From Edaphochlamys debaryana (Eukaryota > Chlorophyta > Chlorophyceae > Chlamydomonadales), in contig JAEHOE010000143.1 of NCBI GenBank assembly GCA_016858145.1, forward strand, positions 1 through 64,000: a stretch of 64,000 bases of DNA, read 5' to 3'. Positions 26,090 to 38,757 of this stretch are shown one piece after another (the first letter of the stretch is position 1; each line of letters opens with the position of its first letter). Made by a program: the position numbers and the translations under genes. The notes beneath the pieces were generated by a model, which was given only the letters and a program-made list of their open reading frames with translations, was not told the DNA's origin and ran no database searches.

Positions 26090-29000
26090 TCACTCTGCCC
26101 GGTGCGGCAGTGCTGCCAGCAGGCGCGCCGCCAGCCCCAGCAGCGGGTCCCCCTCGGGGGCCGCCCGGCCAGGGCCCGCAGCCGCGGCGGCCGCCTGCGG
26201 CTCCCCGCCGGCCGCCTGCGGCTCCCCGCCGGCCGCCTGCGCCGCCGCCAGGTGACTCAGGTACCACCTTGGGGAGCGCGGCGGAGAGGAAGCGGGAGAG
26301 GGGAAAGGGCGAGGGCGAGGGCGAGAAGCGGTGGCAAGAGGAAGAACGTGAGAGGGGGCCGTTGCAGGATCCGCAGAGTCATCAAGTTACTATCAGGCGC
26401 TTTCCACCTGGGTGTTCGTGCCTCCGCGCCATTCCAAAGCGCTCCCAAGGCCCCACCTGATGTTTGTCAGCCGGTCCAGCTCTGCCCCCGCCCCGGGCTC
26501 GCTGGCGACGAGGGCGCAGAAGCAGCGGAGCGACACCAGGGCGGCGTCCTGCGCGGTAGGGGGCGGCAGGCGGAGGAGGAGGAGGTGGAGGGGAAGGGAA
26601 AAGGGGCCACGGTCAAAGGAGAGGTGGTCGAGGCGAGGCTGCCGGTCGGTCACTTGGGACTCAGGGTCTGTGTAATCGCCATTTCCGCACGACCCTGGTC
26701 CAAGTCGCCCAGCCCATCAAGCAACAGGTTTCTCCTCTGTGGCAGCGCGCACCCGGCGCGTGTGAGCCCCCAAGCCCCCCCCACCCACCCACCTGGGGCG
26801 CAACGCCCTTGGCCGCCCCGCCCGCCCCCAGCTCCGTCGGCATGGGCGTGGCGGCGGGAGCCAGCCCAGGGCCTGGGTCGGGGTCCAGCCACGTCACCAG
26901 CTCCTATGGGTGTGAGCGCAGAGAAGAGGATGGTTGCGTATTCGACACAAGCTGCATGTCAGGGGTTCTGGGAGTGGCCCGGGCAGAGGGAGCCGCCAGA
27001 GCATGTTCAGCCGGGCCACCGCTCGACAGCCCCGGCACCCCACCTGCAGCAACGCCAGTGCCTCTGCCCGGCAGCGCTGAGCTACGGCCGCCTCGGCCTC
27101 GGCATCAGACTGCCCCTGTGCCTGCGCCTGCTGGGGGCCCTCGGCCGGAAGGCGCAGGAAGCCCGGCCAGCACAGCACAGCCGACAGGGCCTGGCTCAGG
27201 CCCGCCAAGGCGTCGGCGTACGGCAGGGCCTCCATGTACGGCGACTCGTAGCAGCCGGACTGCAGTACGGACAGCACATCGGACAGCACGCGGCGGCCAA
27301 AACCTTGCGACCAAGGGAGGGAAGCCACACAAGGAACGGGGGGAAGAGTGTGGGTAGGCCGTGGCAAGCGCGGGTGAAGGAAAGGGCTGGCGTGTTGCAC
27401 CCGCTGCTATCCCAGCACGACAGGGCCGCGGAGGGGGAGAGGGGGGTTCAAGGACGGCGCCAGTGTGCGGCGGTCGCTGACGGTCCCTCCGTGCTACCAC
27501 CCAGCCTGCGCCCTGACAGACCGACTGCCCACCTGCCGCCACCAGCGCCCGCTGAGCCGCAGGACAGCTCGCAGCCAGCGCCCCCGCCAGCCCCGCAGCC
27601 CTCCGCTTGGCGGCCAGGCGAGCACCCGCGTCGCCACTGATGAAGCCCCCGCCGCCGCCACCGCCGCCGCCGCCAGGTGCGATCGGCGCCTCCATGCCGT
27701 ACAGGTCGGTCAGACCCCAGGCGGCCGCCGCCAACAACCGTGGCCGCTGCAACGCTGCTGGCAGCGGCGCTGCTGCGGCCGCCGCTGGCGCAGGTGACGA
27801 GCCCTCGGCTGCCGCCGCCTCAGCAGCGGCGGTGGCGTCCGCCACAGGCCGGATGTAAGACACGACAGCCTCCGCCGCCAGGGCCTCCATGTCTGACAAT
27901 GCACTGGCGGCGGCAGGGTCCGTCGAACCCGGGACTCTTACGCCACCGCCGGCCGCCGCAAGCGCCGCTTCGATGGCGTCGTACAGCTCCGCCAGCGCCG
28001 CCGCTACACCCGGTGAGCTGGCGGCGGCGAGCGTGGCGCAGCGCAGCAGCGGCCGCCGCCAGGCGCCGGCTGCGGGCGCACTCACGGGCGACGCCCGCAG
28101 CCCCGCGGCCGTGAGGCGGACGAGCGCAGACAGCGAGTCCGACATGGAGGTGGCCAGCGGCGCTGACGTGGCTGGCGGCGCAGCGGCTCCTGCCGCCGCC
28201 GGTACCACTGCCGCCGCCTCGCCCCGCTCCGCCACGGCCGTCAGCACCCTGCTCGCCGCCGCCAGCCAGGCCTCCGCCCCAGCGCCGCCGCTCCCTCCGC
28301 CCCCGTCGGCGCTGTCGCTGGCTGCCGCCGCCGCGACCCGCTGCAGCGCCTGCAGCAGCGGCAGGAGTGACACGGCCCCGGGCGGCGCCGGCCGCAGCGT
28401 CAGCAGCCCCTGGGCCGCCGCCGCCGAGAGCACGTCCGCCGCCAGCCTCATGAACACGCTGCCGCCGCCGGTGGCGGCGGCGACGCCAGCGCCTGGCGGG
28501 CCGCCGCCGCCAGCGGGCCTCAGGCCCAGCCCGGGCTGGTCGGCGAGGGCGGCAAAGCAGGCTGCCAGGGGCGTCAGCACCTTCTGCAGCCTAAGCCGGA
28601 GGGCCTGCCGCGCCGCCGCCCGCTGCTGCGCCGTCGCCTGCTGCGGTGCCTCCGCCACCTGCTCCAGCGGCACGACCCCGCCGCCGCCCGCCGCCGCCAC
28701 CTCCGCCGCGTCCGCCGCCGCCAGTGCTGCGTTGCCGCTGCGCACCAGGCCCCCCACCAGCGCCGTGCAAGCGAGCAGGTGCGTCGGGAAGCGGCCGGCA
28801 GGGCCCCCGAGGCCGACGGCCCCTGACGCCGCCACCGCCGCCGCCGCCCAGGCCGCGAGGGCAGACTCCAGCGCCGCCGCCAGCTGCGCCGCCGCCGCTG
28901 CCTCAGCCAGGCGCTGCGTGGCGTGCGTGGCGGCGCACATGCGCTGCCACCAGCGCAGCTCGGGATCCAGCAGGACGAGCAGCTCCAGGCAGCTCAACGC

Positions 29001-30987
29001 GGATCCCGACCCCGACCCCGACCCCGATCCGGGTCCCGATCCGGGCCCGGAACCGGATCCGGGGCCCTGCAGCCCCGCTACCACCAGGCCCACCAACGCG
29101 CTCGCCGCCTCCGCCGCGGCCCCCGCCGGCAGGCAGTGCCACTCCGCCGCCAGCCCCCCCAGCAGCGAGTGCGCCAGCAGGGCCAGGCGCGCGGCGTAGG
29201 GGTCGGCGTGGGCCGCGGCGGACCACAGCGCGCCGCACGGGGCGGCGGGGGGCGCGGCAGCAGAGGCGGGGGGCGCGGAGGTGGAGGGTGCCGAGGGGGA
29301 GGGTGCTCCTAGGGACTCTGCTGGGGCAGGAGCGCGACGGGGCAACAAGAGGCGCAGCTGGGAGGTCGGAGGTATGGCGCAGGCAGCAGGCGGCAGGGGC
29401 GGAGAGGCCTCTACCCGGCAGCTCTCAAGCCATTCATCTCCCTCCCACCAGTGCCCTTGCCGCCCCAAACGTCCCCGGCCACCTTCCGCGCGCCGCCCTC
29501 CTCGCCCACCCCCGCGCCCCCTCGGCCTCACCTCCCAGCCGCGCCCTCAGGCCCCCCAGCGCCGGCCCCAGCGCCGCCAGCAGCTCCGCCCCGTGCTGCG
29601 GCGAGGAGGCGGCGGCGGAGGAGGCCAGCTCCTGCAGCACCTCCAGCAGCAGCGACCGCACGCGGGGCAGCGCCGGAGCCTGCGCCTGCGCCTGCGCCTG
29701 CGCCTGCTGGGCCCCAGGGGCCTGCCCCGGCAGCTGCTGCGTTGCCGGGTGTGCGGCCAGCCCTTGGCCGTGGGGGTGCGTGTGGGGGTGGGGGTGGGGG
29801 TGGGGGTGGGGCAGGTCGCTGGCGTGCTTGTGGGGCAGGGGCGTGGCGGGCGGCGGGGGGGCTCGCGCGATGCGGCCCACGCAGTCGCGCAGGTGCGGCC
29901 AGGTGGGTCCGAAGGCCAGGTCCTCCAGCAGGTGGGGGTCGGCTGCCAGAGCCTGGAGCGCTGACACGGGCTGGTCGCTGGAGGCCTGGGGGGGGGGCCG
30001 GATGGGGGCGTGTTAGGGGGTAGGGGGAGGTTGGGTACGGGCAGGTTGGGTTGGGTTTGGGAGACGCGACGCGGAGGGCCAGCGGGGAGGTGAGGGGGCC
30101 GCGAGCGCGTGGGTCGGGAACTTGCGCCAGTTTCGGTGACCTGGCGTGAACGGCTAGGCAGTTGTAGCTAGCATCGCGTGAGGGTGGGGGACACGGGCGG
30201 TGATTAGGGGGACCGCACGACCACGCGCGCCCTCCCTCCACCCGGTGTGCGCCTCACCAGCTCCGCCAGCAGCGTCTCCACCTCCTCAGGCCCCAGAAGC
30301 TCCAGCGCCCCGGGCAGGTCGAACAGGGAGGGCTTGACGGCGGGCTGCGTAGCAGCCTGGCCGCGGGAAGGGCCGAAGGGCCGGGGGGCCCCAGGTTGGT
30401 GAGTTCATACAGCTAAGGGTTGACGCAGGATCTGGGGGTGGTCAGTGTATTTGGACCCTGCCTTCGGTGCCTGTCCCAGTTCTCGGGGTGCACGCGGAGG
30501 CCTTCGGCCGCTAGGTCCCTAGGGCGTGTCCGCTGGGCTGTGCAGATGGCTCCCCGGCCCCCAGGGCATGTCGCGCGCTCACCGCGTCCGTGACGTCCAG
30601 GCTTGCGCAGGAAGCAGCCAGAGTGTCCACAAAGCCAGACAGCAGATCATCCCGGCGAGCAGCGTCTAGCGTCGCCTCCAGGGCGCCCTTCGCGGCCTTG
30701 CCCGGCGTTCCCGTGCTCGGCAGCGACAGCTCCACGCGAGAGCTGAGCCACTGATACAGAGCATTCTGCAGGACGATGCTGCATGCGGTGTTCTGCAAGA
30801 TGCAAGGGCGGGCTTGTCGCAAGCGACAGAAGAAAGCTGAGCGAAAGGATGCACTTACCTGCAAGCCCCGACCAGCGGCAGCACGCGTGATGGCCTCGGC
30901 ATCATAAGGCGCAGCTAAAACGTCGCAGAGCTCGCCCAGGTGCCGGCAGAAGGCATCGATGGGCGCACTGCCCGTCTCGGCAGACAT
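26090..30987 (-). CDS. Large alpha-solenoid-like protein, function unknown
   Basis: A multi-exon gene coding for well over 1000 residues that I do not recognise. Visible exons on the - strand: 30987-30859 (MSAETGSAPIDAFCRHL), 30792-30583, about 30346-30259 (SLFDLPGALELLGPEEVETL), about 29984-29531, about 29359-27537 (main Ala-rich exon), about 27310-27050 (GFGRRVLSDVLSVLQSG), a short ELVTWLDPDPG exon near 26880, one with ALVSLRCFCALVASEP near 26530, and the last exon from about 26266 (WYLSHLAAAQ) ending LLAALPHRAE. Repeated amphipathic Leu/Ala helices suggest a HEAT/ARM scaffold, as in exportins or other solenoids. It contains runs of PH, QA and GS from coding microsatellites. The true start may lie upstream, because a coding-like stretch occurs at about 31330-31470. 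Confidence 0.6.
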
Positions 30988-31915
30988 GTGAAGCAGAACT
31001 CCTATACAGCTAGCATGTCTGTTGTCTGTTACTTCTCGGTAGGTTCGGGGTTGTGACGAGGAGCATGCCGGAGGACGGGTTCGGGGGAAGCCGTCCCTTC
31101 GGGGGGCACGACGGGGCACGGCGCGCATGATGGGTTTGCGGGGCTTCAGCTCATCTTGGCCGGTAGCAGTGCACGAAGCCTCAGGTGTTGTCATAGGTCT
31201 CGTGTGAGAACGGAGCTGGCTTGGCAATCCTGCCCCGGCTCACCGCCACGTCGTGCGTGCCTTGCCCTCGCTTGCCCTCCCTCTTCCCTCTCCCAGCTGG
31301 TCCCAACCCTCTCCCCTGGCACCCCCTCTCTTCAACCCCGTGATCATCCTCGCAAGCATCTCCCCACGTAAGCAATCTCCGTATGCAGTGATAGAAGACA
31401 GGGCTCGCACAAAGAGAGTCCGGGTAAGTCCGTCGTAGCTCAGGCGAGCCAGCAAGCACGGCAGCATCGTTCGTTGGGCACGTTCAATCCCGCGTTTGGC
31501 GCCAACAGCAGCGCGCTTACTACCTTGCGCATACGCCTGGCAATAGAAGAGGGTAGACACAACACACTTAGAGAGAGCTGTCGCCACCGCAAACGAAGTG
31601 GCTCATGCTTCTCGCGCGGCCCTCATGCAGGGCAGGGCGCAGTTGCCTCACCCGGCTCCTCTAGCATCCTCACCAACTGGAACCCTGCGTGTGCGCGGCG
31701 TAATGCACCGCGGTCACCATGCCTCGCCCAGCCTACCCGGGAGCAACCCGCAGGCAAGCCCAGTGCGAGGCCTGCGTATGCTACGGAAGGCCAAAAGCAT
31801 ATGGTTACAGTCCAGTGCTTTCGCGCCTTTGGCGGTCGCCCCGGTTTGACTGTGACCATGCCCTGCTGCCATCCTTATCTTGCCCACCCCACCCCCCGAC
31901 GTCCCATCCCCACAG
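30988..31915. other. Intergenic or 5' exon region between divergent genes
   Basis: Separates the solenoid gene (-) from the SprT gene (+). On the - strand about 31470-31330 reads MLPCLLARLSYDGLTRTLF and onward to RGEMLARMITG, which looks like a helical repeat and could be an upstream exon of the solenoid gene. On the + strand an unlocated first exon of the SprT gene must lie here or be absent. GC is lower than in the flanking coding DNA. Confidence 0.4.
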
Positions 31916-34900
31916 CGTGCTACGCCTCCTGCGTGCACCCCGCTCGGCCCGACGACCGCAGAGAACTGCGACTCGCCCGCGGAGCAGCTGACCGTCCGCC
32001 GGACGCAGCGGCGTGCAGCGCGCCGCGTGGTCCTCTCCGACTCGGAGAACGATGAGCCCAGCCCCGGGCCCGCGGTCAAGGCCCGCGCCACCAGCCCCCG
32101 CAGTGCTCGCTCCAGCGCCCAAGCTGCAGCCGTGGTGGGCACAGCTCGGCCCCTTCCGGCGACCTCTCAGAGCCGGGCTCCGGCTGGGCTCGCGCCTGGA
32201 AGGGCGGGTGTGGACGCCGCGGCTTCCCCCTGCAAGGCGGGCATCCTGGAGCTGGCCGAGCTCCTGGCCGCCAGCTGCAGAGTGGCAGAAGGCCTCAGCA
32301 CTGCGCATGAGCTAGGAGCGCCCGCTGATGCGGGTGCGAGCTGTGGCGAGGCTCCTGTGGGGCTGCCGCCAGGCAGGGGCGTGCCCGCGCCCGGACGGAG
32401 CTTGGCCGCGGCAGGTGCTGGGGCTGGGGCTCTGAGCGCTGAGGTGGCGCCAGAGGCCCTAGCGCCCTCGTCCACCCCAGGCGCCGCCCGGCGCAGTGCT
32501 ACACCTCGCCGTAGCGCCACGCCCAGGCGGCGCGGGGGCCAAGCGGCGGCTCCAGTCGAGGCGCAGGGGGCGCTCAGCGGCACCCTCGGGCTGCTGCACA
32601 CCCACACTCTGGCGCCCGCCGCACCGCCTGCGTCCGCGTCCACTCTGCGCCCTCCTTCCCCGGCCCCAGCGCCCTCTCTGGGTGCGGGACTCCTCGGTGC
32701 CACGCCTCAGGTGCCCACTCCGGGACCCTCGGGACGAAGCACCACGCCCTTGCGCCGTGGTGGGCGGGCCCCCGGGCCTGCAGCCGAGCCAAATGCCCAT
32801 ACCCCCGCCCCGGCTGTGGGTGGCAGTGGCGGTGCGCAGGCGAGCGACGAGGAGTCGCCGGCGGTGCTGACCTTTGCCCGGAGCGTCAAGCCTAAAGCGA
32901 GGAAGGCGCGTGTCCTCCTGGACGATGACGATGAGGAGGAGCAGGGACCGGGGGCCTTGGTGGCGGAAGGGCGGGATGACACACAGCACGCTCCGGCAAA
33001 AGCAACCGTGCCGGGGCCAGCGGCGGCCAGCGGACAGGGGCCTGGTGCGGCTTCCTCTCTGGTGCCCGTGCACTCGTTGGGGCACGGGCAGACCGCTGCG
33101 GAGGACTTGCGCCCAGTCAACGGCGTCCCCTCGCCCTCGGGCCCCGCACCGTCCGTCGCTCACTCGGCCTGGGTCTCCGCCAGTCCCTTCTGGCTCCCCG
33201 AGCGGAGCCAAGGCGCCAACCGTCCGTCCCTCGAGGCGACCGAGCCATCCGCAGCTCCGGGTGGCGGGCAGGAAGCTGAGTCCGCTTGCACCCCGGCGCC
33301 GCCGCACGCTCCCCACTCGGGGGGCTGTGCTGCTGGCCAGGCCGAGGTGGCCGACGCCCAGGGCCGGGCCGTGGGACCCCCAAGCCCGGGCAGCGGGAGC
33401 CCCGCCAGCTTCTACTCGGCAGCGGACACGCCTCCGTTGGGGACCCAGGGCCTGGGCTCGGGGCCTTGGGGTGCTGACGCGCCTGCGTCGTCGCCCTCCG
33501 CTGCGGACGCATCCCCCAGCCAGGCCTTGGGCCCCCGGCCACAGCCCGGAGCCAGGCGCGCCGGCACGCCCCGCCGCAGCGCCTCCCCCCCCAGGACCAG
33601 CACGGCTACGGGTGCCGCCTTCGCGCCGCCCGCTGGGACCGCTCCAGCGCCCGTCTTCCCATCCTCCCATGCGGTCGGCGCAACTACCGCCGCCCCGCAG
33701 CCTTCCGCGTTCCCAGCGGCGCCCACGCTTCTCCTCACGCAAGTGCCGCGGCGCCGCCAGGGCGCTGGGGCGCCGGCCTCGATCCAGGATCTCGGTGAGG
33801 GCAACGGCGATCCGCATGGGCTCATGTACGACCTGTACGGCGAGCTGCTGATCGAGCAGCAGCTGCGCGGCCTATCGCTGGCTGCAGGCGCAGCAAAGCC
33901 AGGGCTCCCGCCCACGGCTGCAGGACGCAGACCAGGTGCTGCCCCGGATCGGGACCCCGCATCCCCCGCACACTCCCCCCTGGCCTCGGCCGCTTCTGCC
34001 TCTCCGGTGGAGCCAGACGCCCCCCCTGCGGCCCCCTCGCCCTCCTGCTCCGCCCCTTCCTCGGCCTCCTCGCCCTCCTCGCCGTCCCCTGTCATCGTGG
34101 AGCGGCCGGTGGAGGTGATGGACCTCACGCTGCTGCCCAGCACCGGCAGCAGCGGCAGCACCGCGGACGCAGGGTCGGCGGCAGGTGCCCCCGGCACCCA
34201 CACAGGGGCGGGGGCGGGGCCTTGGGCAACTACGGGCCGTCGGCGGCTGGACCTGGCGGGGCTGGGGAGCACCGGCGAGCGCAGCAGCGGGGGCGGAGGC
34301 GGAGCCGGGCAGGCACAGGCGGCAAGCTCCGAGGAGGAGGCGGAGGAGGAGGCGGGGGCACGCCGGGGCCGCCGGCGGCGGCCTCAGGGCCTGCTGGAGT
34401 CGTACCTGGGGGGCGCGGGCCGGGGGGCGCAGGCCCCGGGCGCGACGCAGACACAGGCGGAGGCGCGGACCGCACCGGGGCAGGCGGTGGCTGGAGCTGT
34501 CGGCGTTGCCTCGCGCAGTGCCAGCATCGATGCAGAGGATGAGGAGGCGGGCGAGGGGCTGCTAGGCGGGGCCCGGCGGCCGGGGCCGCACAGCGCCGGC
34601 CCCGGCACGCTCCCGGGCCGCAGCCGGCGCAGGCGGGCCGTGGTAATCGACAGCAGCAGCCCCAGCCCCAGCCCAGGACCCCGGGAAGGCATGCCCACCG
34701 TCACCGCTGAGGCCCGCCCGCTGCCCCAGGTCCCCGGGTTCAAGGCCCCGCCGCAGCCCGCGAATACGGCCTTCTACTCCGCCGTGTCAGGCAGCGGGGC
34801 GGAGGTGGGCGCGGAGGCGGACACGGGTGGGGACTGGGGCGGCGCTGATGTGGAGGCGGAGGCGGGGTCAGCAGGGGCCCGCGCCCTCGAGACCGTGGCG

Positions 34901-37374
34901 GAAGGGGACAGCCCCGCCGGCCGGGCCTCGCCAGCGCCAGGGGCATCGCCATCGTCCGCCTCGCAGCACACGCCCCAGGTGCGGCGGCGCCGGCGGGCCG
35001 TGTTCGCTGACTGGACGGACGACAGCGATCCAGCGCCGGGGGGCTCCGAGGAGGAGGAGGGCGAGGAGGAGGACGACGATGACCCACCCGTCACCCTGCC
35101 CCCCGCCACACGCTGGGGCGTTCTCAAGCCCCCACCCGGCCAGAGCTGGCGAGACCGGCGCAACAGTCGCCGGACCCCCGACCTCTCCTCACCCACCACC
35201 TCCGCTACCTCCACCTCCACCTCCGCCTCCGCCACCCCTTCCTCGGCCAGCCCGTCCCCGTCCCCCACCGCCCCCGCCATATCCAACCGCCGCCCCGGTG
35301 CCAGTCCGGGGCCCGCGCCACGCCACCACCCTACGCACCCCCGCCGCGACGCCCCCGGGCCCGCGCCCGCGCCCGGCCCCTCCGCGGCTGCACCCGCGGA
35401 CACCGCCGCGGCGGCAGCGCGGGCGGCGCAGCGCGCGTTCAACGCCCAGCGGCAGCGCCTGGCTTCGGAGCTGTACGCGGCCTGGAACGCGGCGGTGTTT
35501 GGGGGGCGGCTGCCGCCCGGTCTGCCGCTGGTGTGGAACGCGCGGCTGACGGCCACCGCGGGGCAGGTGGTGGCGCACCCGCACCGCCTGGGCGAGGGGT
35601 GAGCTGGCGGAAGGGGTTGGGGACCAGGGGCAGGAACGATGGTGGGGGGGCGCGGGAGGTCGGAAAAGCGGGGGCAAGCCGTGCGAGGCACCGGTACATA
35701 GCGCAACGGGAAGGGTGGGAGCAGGCGCCAACACACGCTTTCCCCCCTGTGTGCTGCCCCTTCTGCCCGCCCTGCAGGCGCGTGGCTGCCCGCCTGGAGC
35801 TGTCCCCCGCCCTCATCGACTGCGCAGAGCGGCTGCGGAACACGCTGGCGCACGAGATGTGCCACGTGGCGGGTGGGGCGGGGGATGGAACTGGGGGGGA
35901 ATGCATGCCCGCGGGCTCGCCTCTATGGGAACTTGTTGGCGGACGGCACCACGCACCGCGGACGGCAGGGGCAGGTGGCAGGACTGCCCTCCCCCGATTG
36001 CCCCCCACTCCCCTCTCCCTCGTGCCCCCTCTCCAGCCTGGAACCTGGACCGCGAGTGGGACCGCCCCCACGGCCCCGCCTGGGAGGCCTGGGCGCGGCG
36101 CTTCCAGAGCCACGACGCCGGCCTGAGCATCTCCAGGACGGTGGGGCGGGGGGGGTCCGGGAGGGGGGCGAGCAGAGGATCCCGGCGCAACGAGTTCTCC
36201 TTGCCTGCGCATCCCCTGCTTGGACTGCCAGCCGGGCACCTGCCCCTCGCCTCTGCCCAAAGGTTCCCCTCTCCCCTCCTGCCTGTTGCCCCCCCCCTCC
36301 CCAGCACGACTACGTGCAGCACTACCCCCACCGCTGGCGCTGCCTGCGCCCCGCCTGCGGCAAGGAGTACGGGCGGCAGCGCAAGTCCATCGACGAGCGC
36401 CGCCACGTGTGCAGCGCATGCAGGTGCGGGGCCTAGGCATGGGGGGAGGGAGGGTTTCAGCGGTGGGGGCCAGCCGAAGCAGGGGTGCAGCGGAGTTACG
36501 GCGGTGGGAAAGGCACTGCGTTGCCCTCCCCCCGCCCTTACAGCCACCTGTGTCACCGCTGTTCGCAGCAGCGTAACCTGGCTAGCACCTCCGCCCTGCC
36601 TCGTCTCCAGCCTCCATTGGCACGCCCCTTGCCTTCTCCAACCAACCCTGCCCCTCCCCCGCAGCGGTGCGCTGCGCTACCTGGGCCGTTTCGACCGGCA
36701 GGGCCGCCTGGTCATATCGGGCAGCGGGGGCACGGAGCGAGCCAAGAAGGTGGGGGGCATGGGCTAAGGGCCAAGCGCTGAGGGCGGGAGTTACTGGCAG
36801 GGACTCGGGGTGGGATCGCCAGGGACGGGTCCGGGTCGCTCGCGCTCCCCCAGCAACTCATCCTAACCATTCCTCCACCCCGCCCCGTTCCCCAACCCCA
36901 ACTCTACACCCCCCCACCCCCCACCTCCCCGACCCCCACTTGTCCACCTCCCCAGCCTGCGAACGCCTACGCCACCTTCTGCGCCGAGAACTTCCGCTCC
37001 GTGCGCCGCGGCCTGCCCCCGCGCACCCCCAACACCGCCGTGTACAAGGAGCTGTCGGCCATGTGGGTCGGGGGCGGAGGGGGGGCAAGCCATGTGACTC
37101 GGAGGGGGCGGGGCGGCCGTGCAGGGGAGAAGGGGCCGGACGGGCCGAGCCGGGTGGGGAGGCGAGGTTGGGCGCGCACGGAGGCTGCTGGCAAGGAGGC
37201 GAAGGGGGCCTTTGTAGGCATGGGCCCCGCTTCACGGCGTCCTCAACCCAAGCGTGCCCCGTCACCCCCTTTCCCCCGCTCCGCTGCAGGTGGCAGCAGC
37301 GCAAGGCGGCCATGGCTGCTTTGCGGGAGGGCCCCGCGGTGGAGGCGGGGGCGGCGGAGGACACGGCACCGTGA
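31916..37374 (+). CDS. GCNA: GCNA-type SprT metalloprotease with HMG-box-like tail
   Basis: Predicted nuclear protease that clears DNA-protein crosslinks. Exons: 31916-35598, 35778-35872, 36037-36140, 36305-36423, 36665-36749, 36956-37066 and 37297-37374, at least 1424 residues. First comes an intrinsically disordered, acidic, Ser/Pro-rich region of about 1150 residues. Then a SprT domain: ELYAAWNAAVFGGRLP, the zinc-binding HEMCH (35851-35865), and the downstream HGPAW carrying the third ligand (36068-36082). A zinc ribbon follows (CLRPAC ... CSAC), then an HMG-box-like end (NAYATFCAENF ... KELSAMWQRKAAM). This order matches animal GCNA/ACRC. An in-frame stop lies just upstream and there is no early Met, so a spliced first exon with the ATG is probably missing. 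The exon start at 31916 is an acceptor. Confidence 0.88.
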
Positions 37375-38757
37375 GGGCGTGGCGAAGCGTGCGGCGGGCG
37401 TCCGGGATGCACGGATGGATCGCAGGAGCAAAGGGGTTCAGCGTGAGGCGGTTGGTGGGCCAGCCGACATGCGAACGCCGAAGATGAACCATACTCAGCC
37501 TGCGGCGTTGGAGGCCTCTTGAAGTGCCTGACTTCACTTCAACGAGGACGGAGCTTTGTGTGAGCAGGATCCAGGACCCATCATCAGCATGTTGGATGCA
37601 GTTGTCGTCAAGCGAGTCGTGAACGCCGGATGGCATGGCATTGGGGAGCACTGTTGCAGCCAAGTAGAGGTAGAGGGGCAGGTGCCGGCGTGGAATAGTT
37701 AGAGGTCAGGCAGGCAGCAGTTTTGTGCGCCAAGAACTTGCACGGATCGGGTGTGGCGGTAGGCAGCTAGAGCAGGGCAGTGGGTGCAAGAGCGAGACCA
37801 GTTAGGCCCTATCTAAGTTACGCGGTATGTCGTGGGCCCTTCCCTTAATCCTGCAGCCAAGAGATGCACGTGCACTCGATCTGCGTGTCGCCACTGCCTC
37901 TGTTCGGCGCCTCAGGCCCCAGCGGCCTCGACGCCAGCTCGAGTCCGAGTTCGCCACAGCACGGAACGGTTTGGGCACGGTGGTTGGAGCGAAGGGGCTG
38001 AGGAAGTGAGGATGCCCCCCGGCTATGCGGTGCTGTGTTCGGTGTGCTGTGCCGTGGCCTTACTAGTTCACCAATGCCCCCGTAGCCCCTCCTCCATCAA
38101 GAGGCAACCATTGCCGCTCCACAGCCCGAACCAGTGAGGACCGCACCTGGCCGCTGAAGCCAGCAGATGACTACTGCTGCCACGGAGGTCAGGGACTCGA
38201 CACTCGAGGCAGCTGAGCATGGCAGCCAAGCTGACTTCTAGTGCAGACCTGCTGTTGGTGCTGTGCCCCCAGCGAGGGGCCGGCTGGCCGTGCACGGACG
38301 AGAGCCTCCCGGCTGAACTCGACATGCTGCCCGACGGTATGCTACGAGCACGGTCGCAACCAAGGCCCCGGTTTGAAGTCTGAGGGCTGCCGATGGAAGC
38401 TGGTTGTACAGAACACTCCTGAACGCAAGCACGCCACCGCAGCGGGCCTGTCCGCGCATGCCGCTACCAGGTGGGCTCCCCGGACCGATACCACAGGCAA
38501 CTGGGAAAGGGCCGTGAGGCGGCAGCGCGAATCCACATGAGTGGTTACATGGCTCTCTCCGCATGTGGTGCGGCGGGGGCGGGGGGTCGGGGCCGCCCCG
38601 CCTTCCGCCACTCCGCCAGGGGCCGAGACGGAGCAGAGGCACCACGGACCCTCCACACGTGCCCAACCGGAACCCGTCCTTCCATGCACGCAGCACAGGC
38701 GCGCCGCACGCCCGGCCTAAGTCGCTGCGGCCCACGCCTCAAGGTCAAGACCGAAGT
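37375..38757. other. Intergenic region between convergent genes
   Basis: This holds the 3' ends of the SprT gene (+) and ubiquitin-RPL40 (-). Nothing protein-like or repetitive was recognised. Short ORFs here have no family features. Confidence 0.5.
38545..38549 (-). terminator. TGTAA poly(A) signal candidate, ubiquitin-RPL40
   Basis: TGTAA on the - strand about 210 bp beyond the stop codon at 38758, a typical distance for a green-algal 3' UTR. Confidence 0.45.

Noticed and set aside
25724..27640. 638-residue open frame on the + strand
   Set aside because: Runs opposite spliced exons of the solenoid gene; composition is Pro/Arg-rich noise.
27889..30016. Long + strand frames opposite the solenoid gene
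   Set aside because: Ala/Ser/Pro-rich mirror of the Ala-rich coding exon on the other strand.
32459..33817. 452-residue open frame on the - strand
   Set aside because: Antisense to the disordered region of the SprT gene; no conserved motif.
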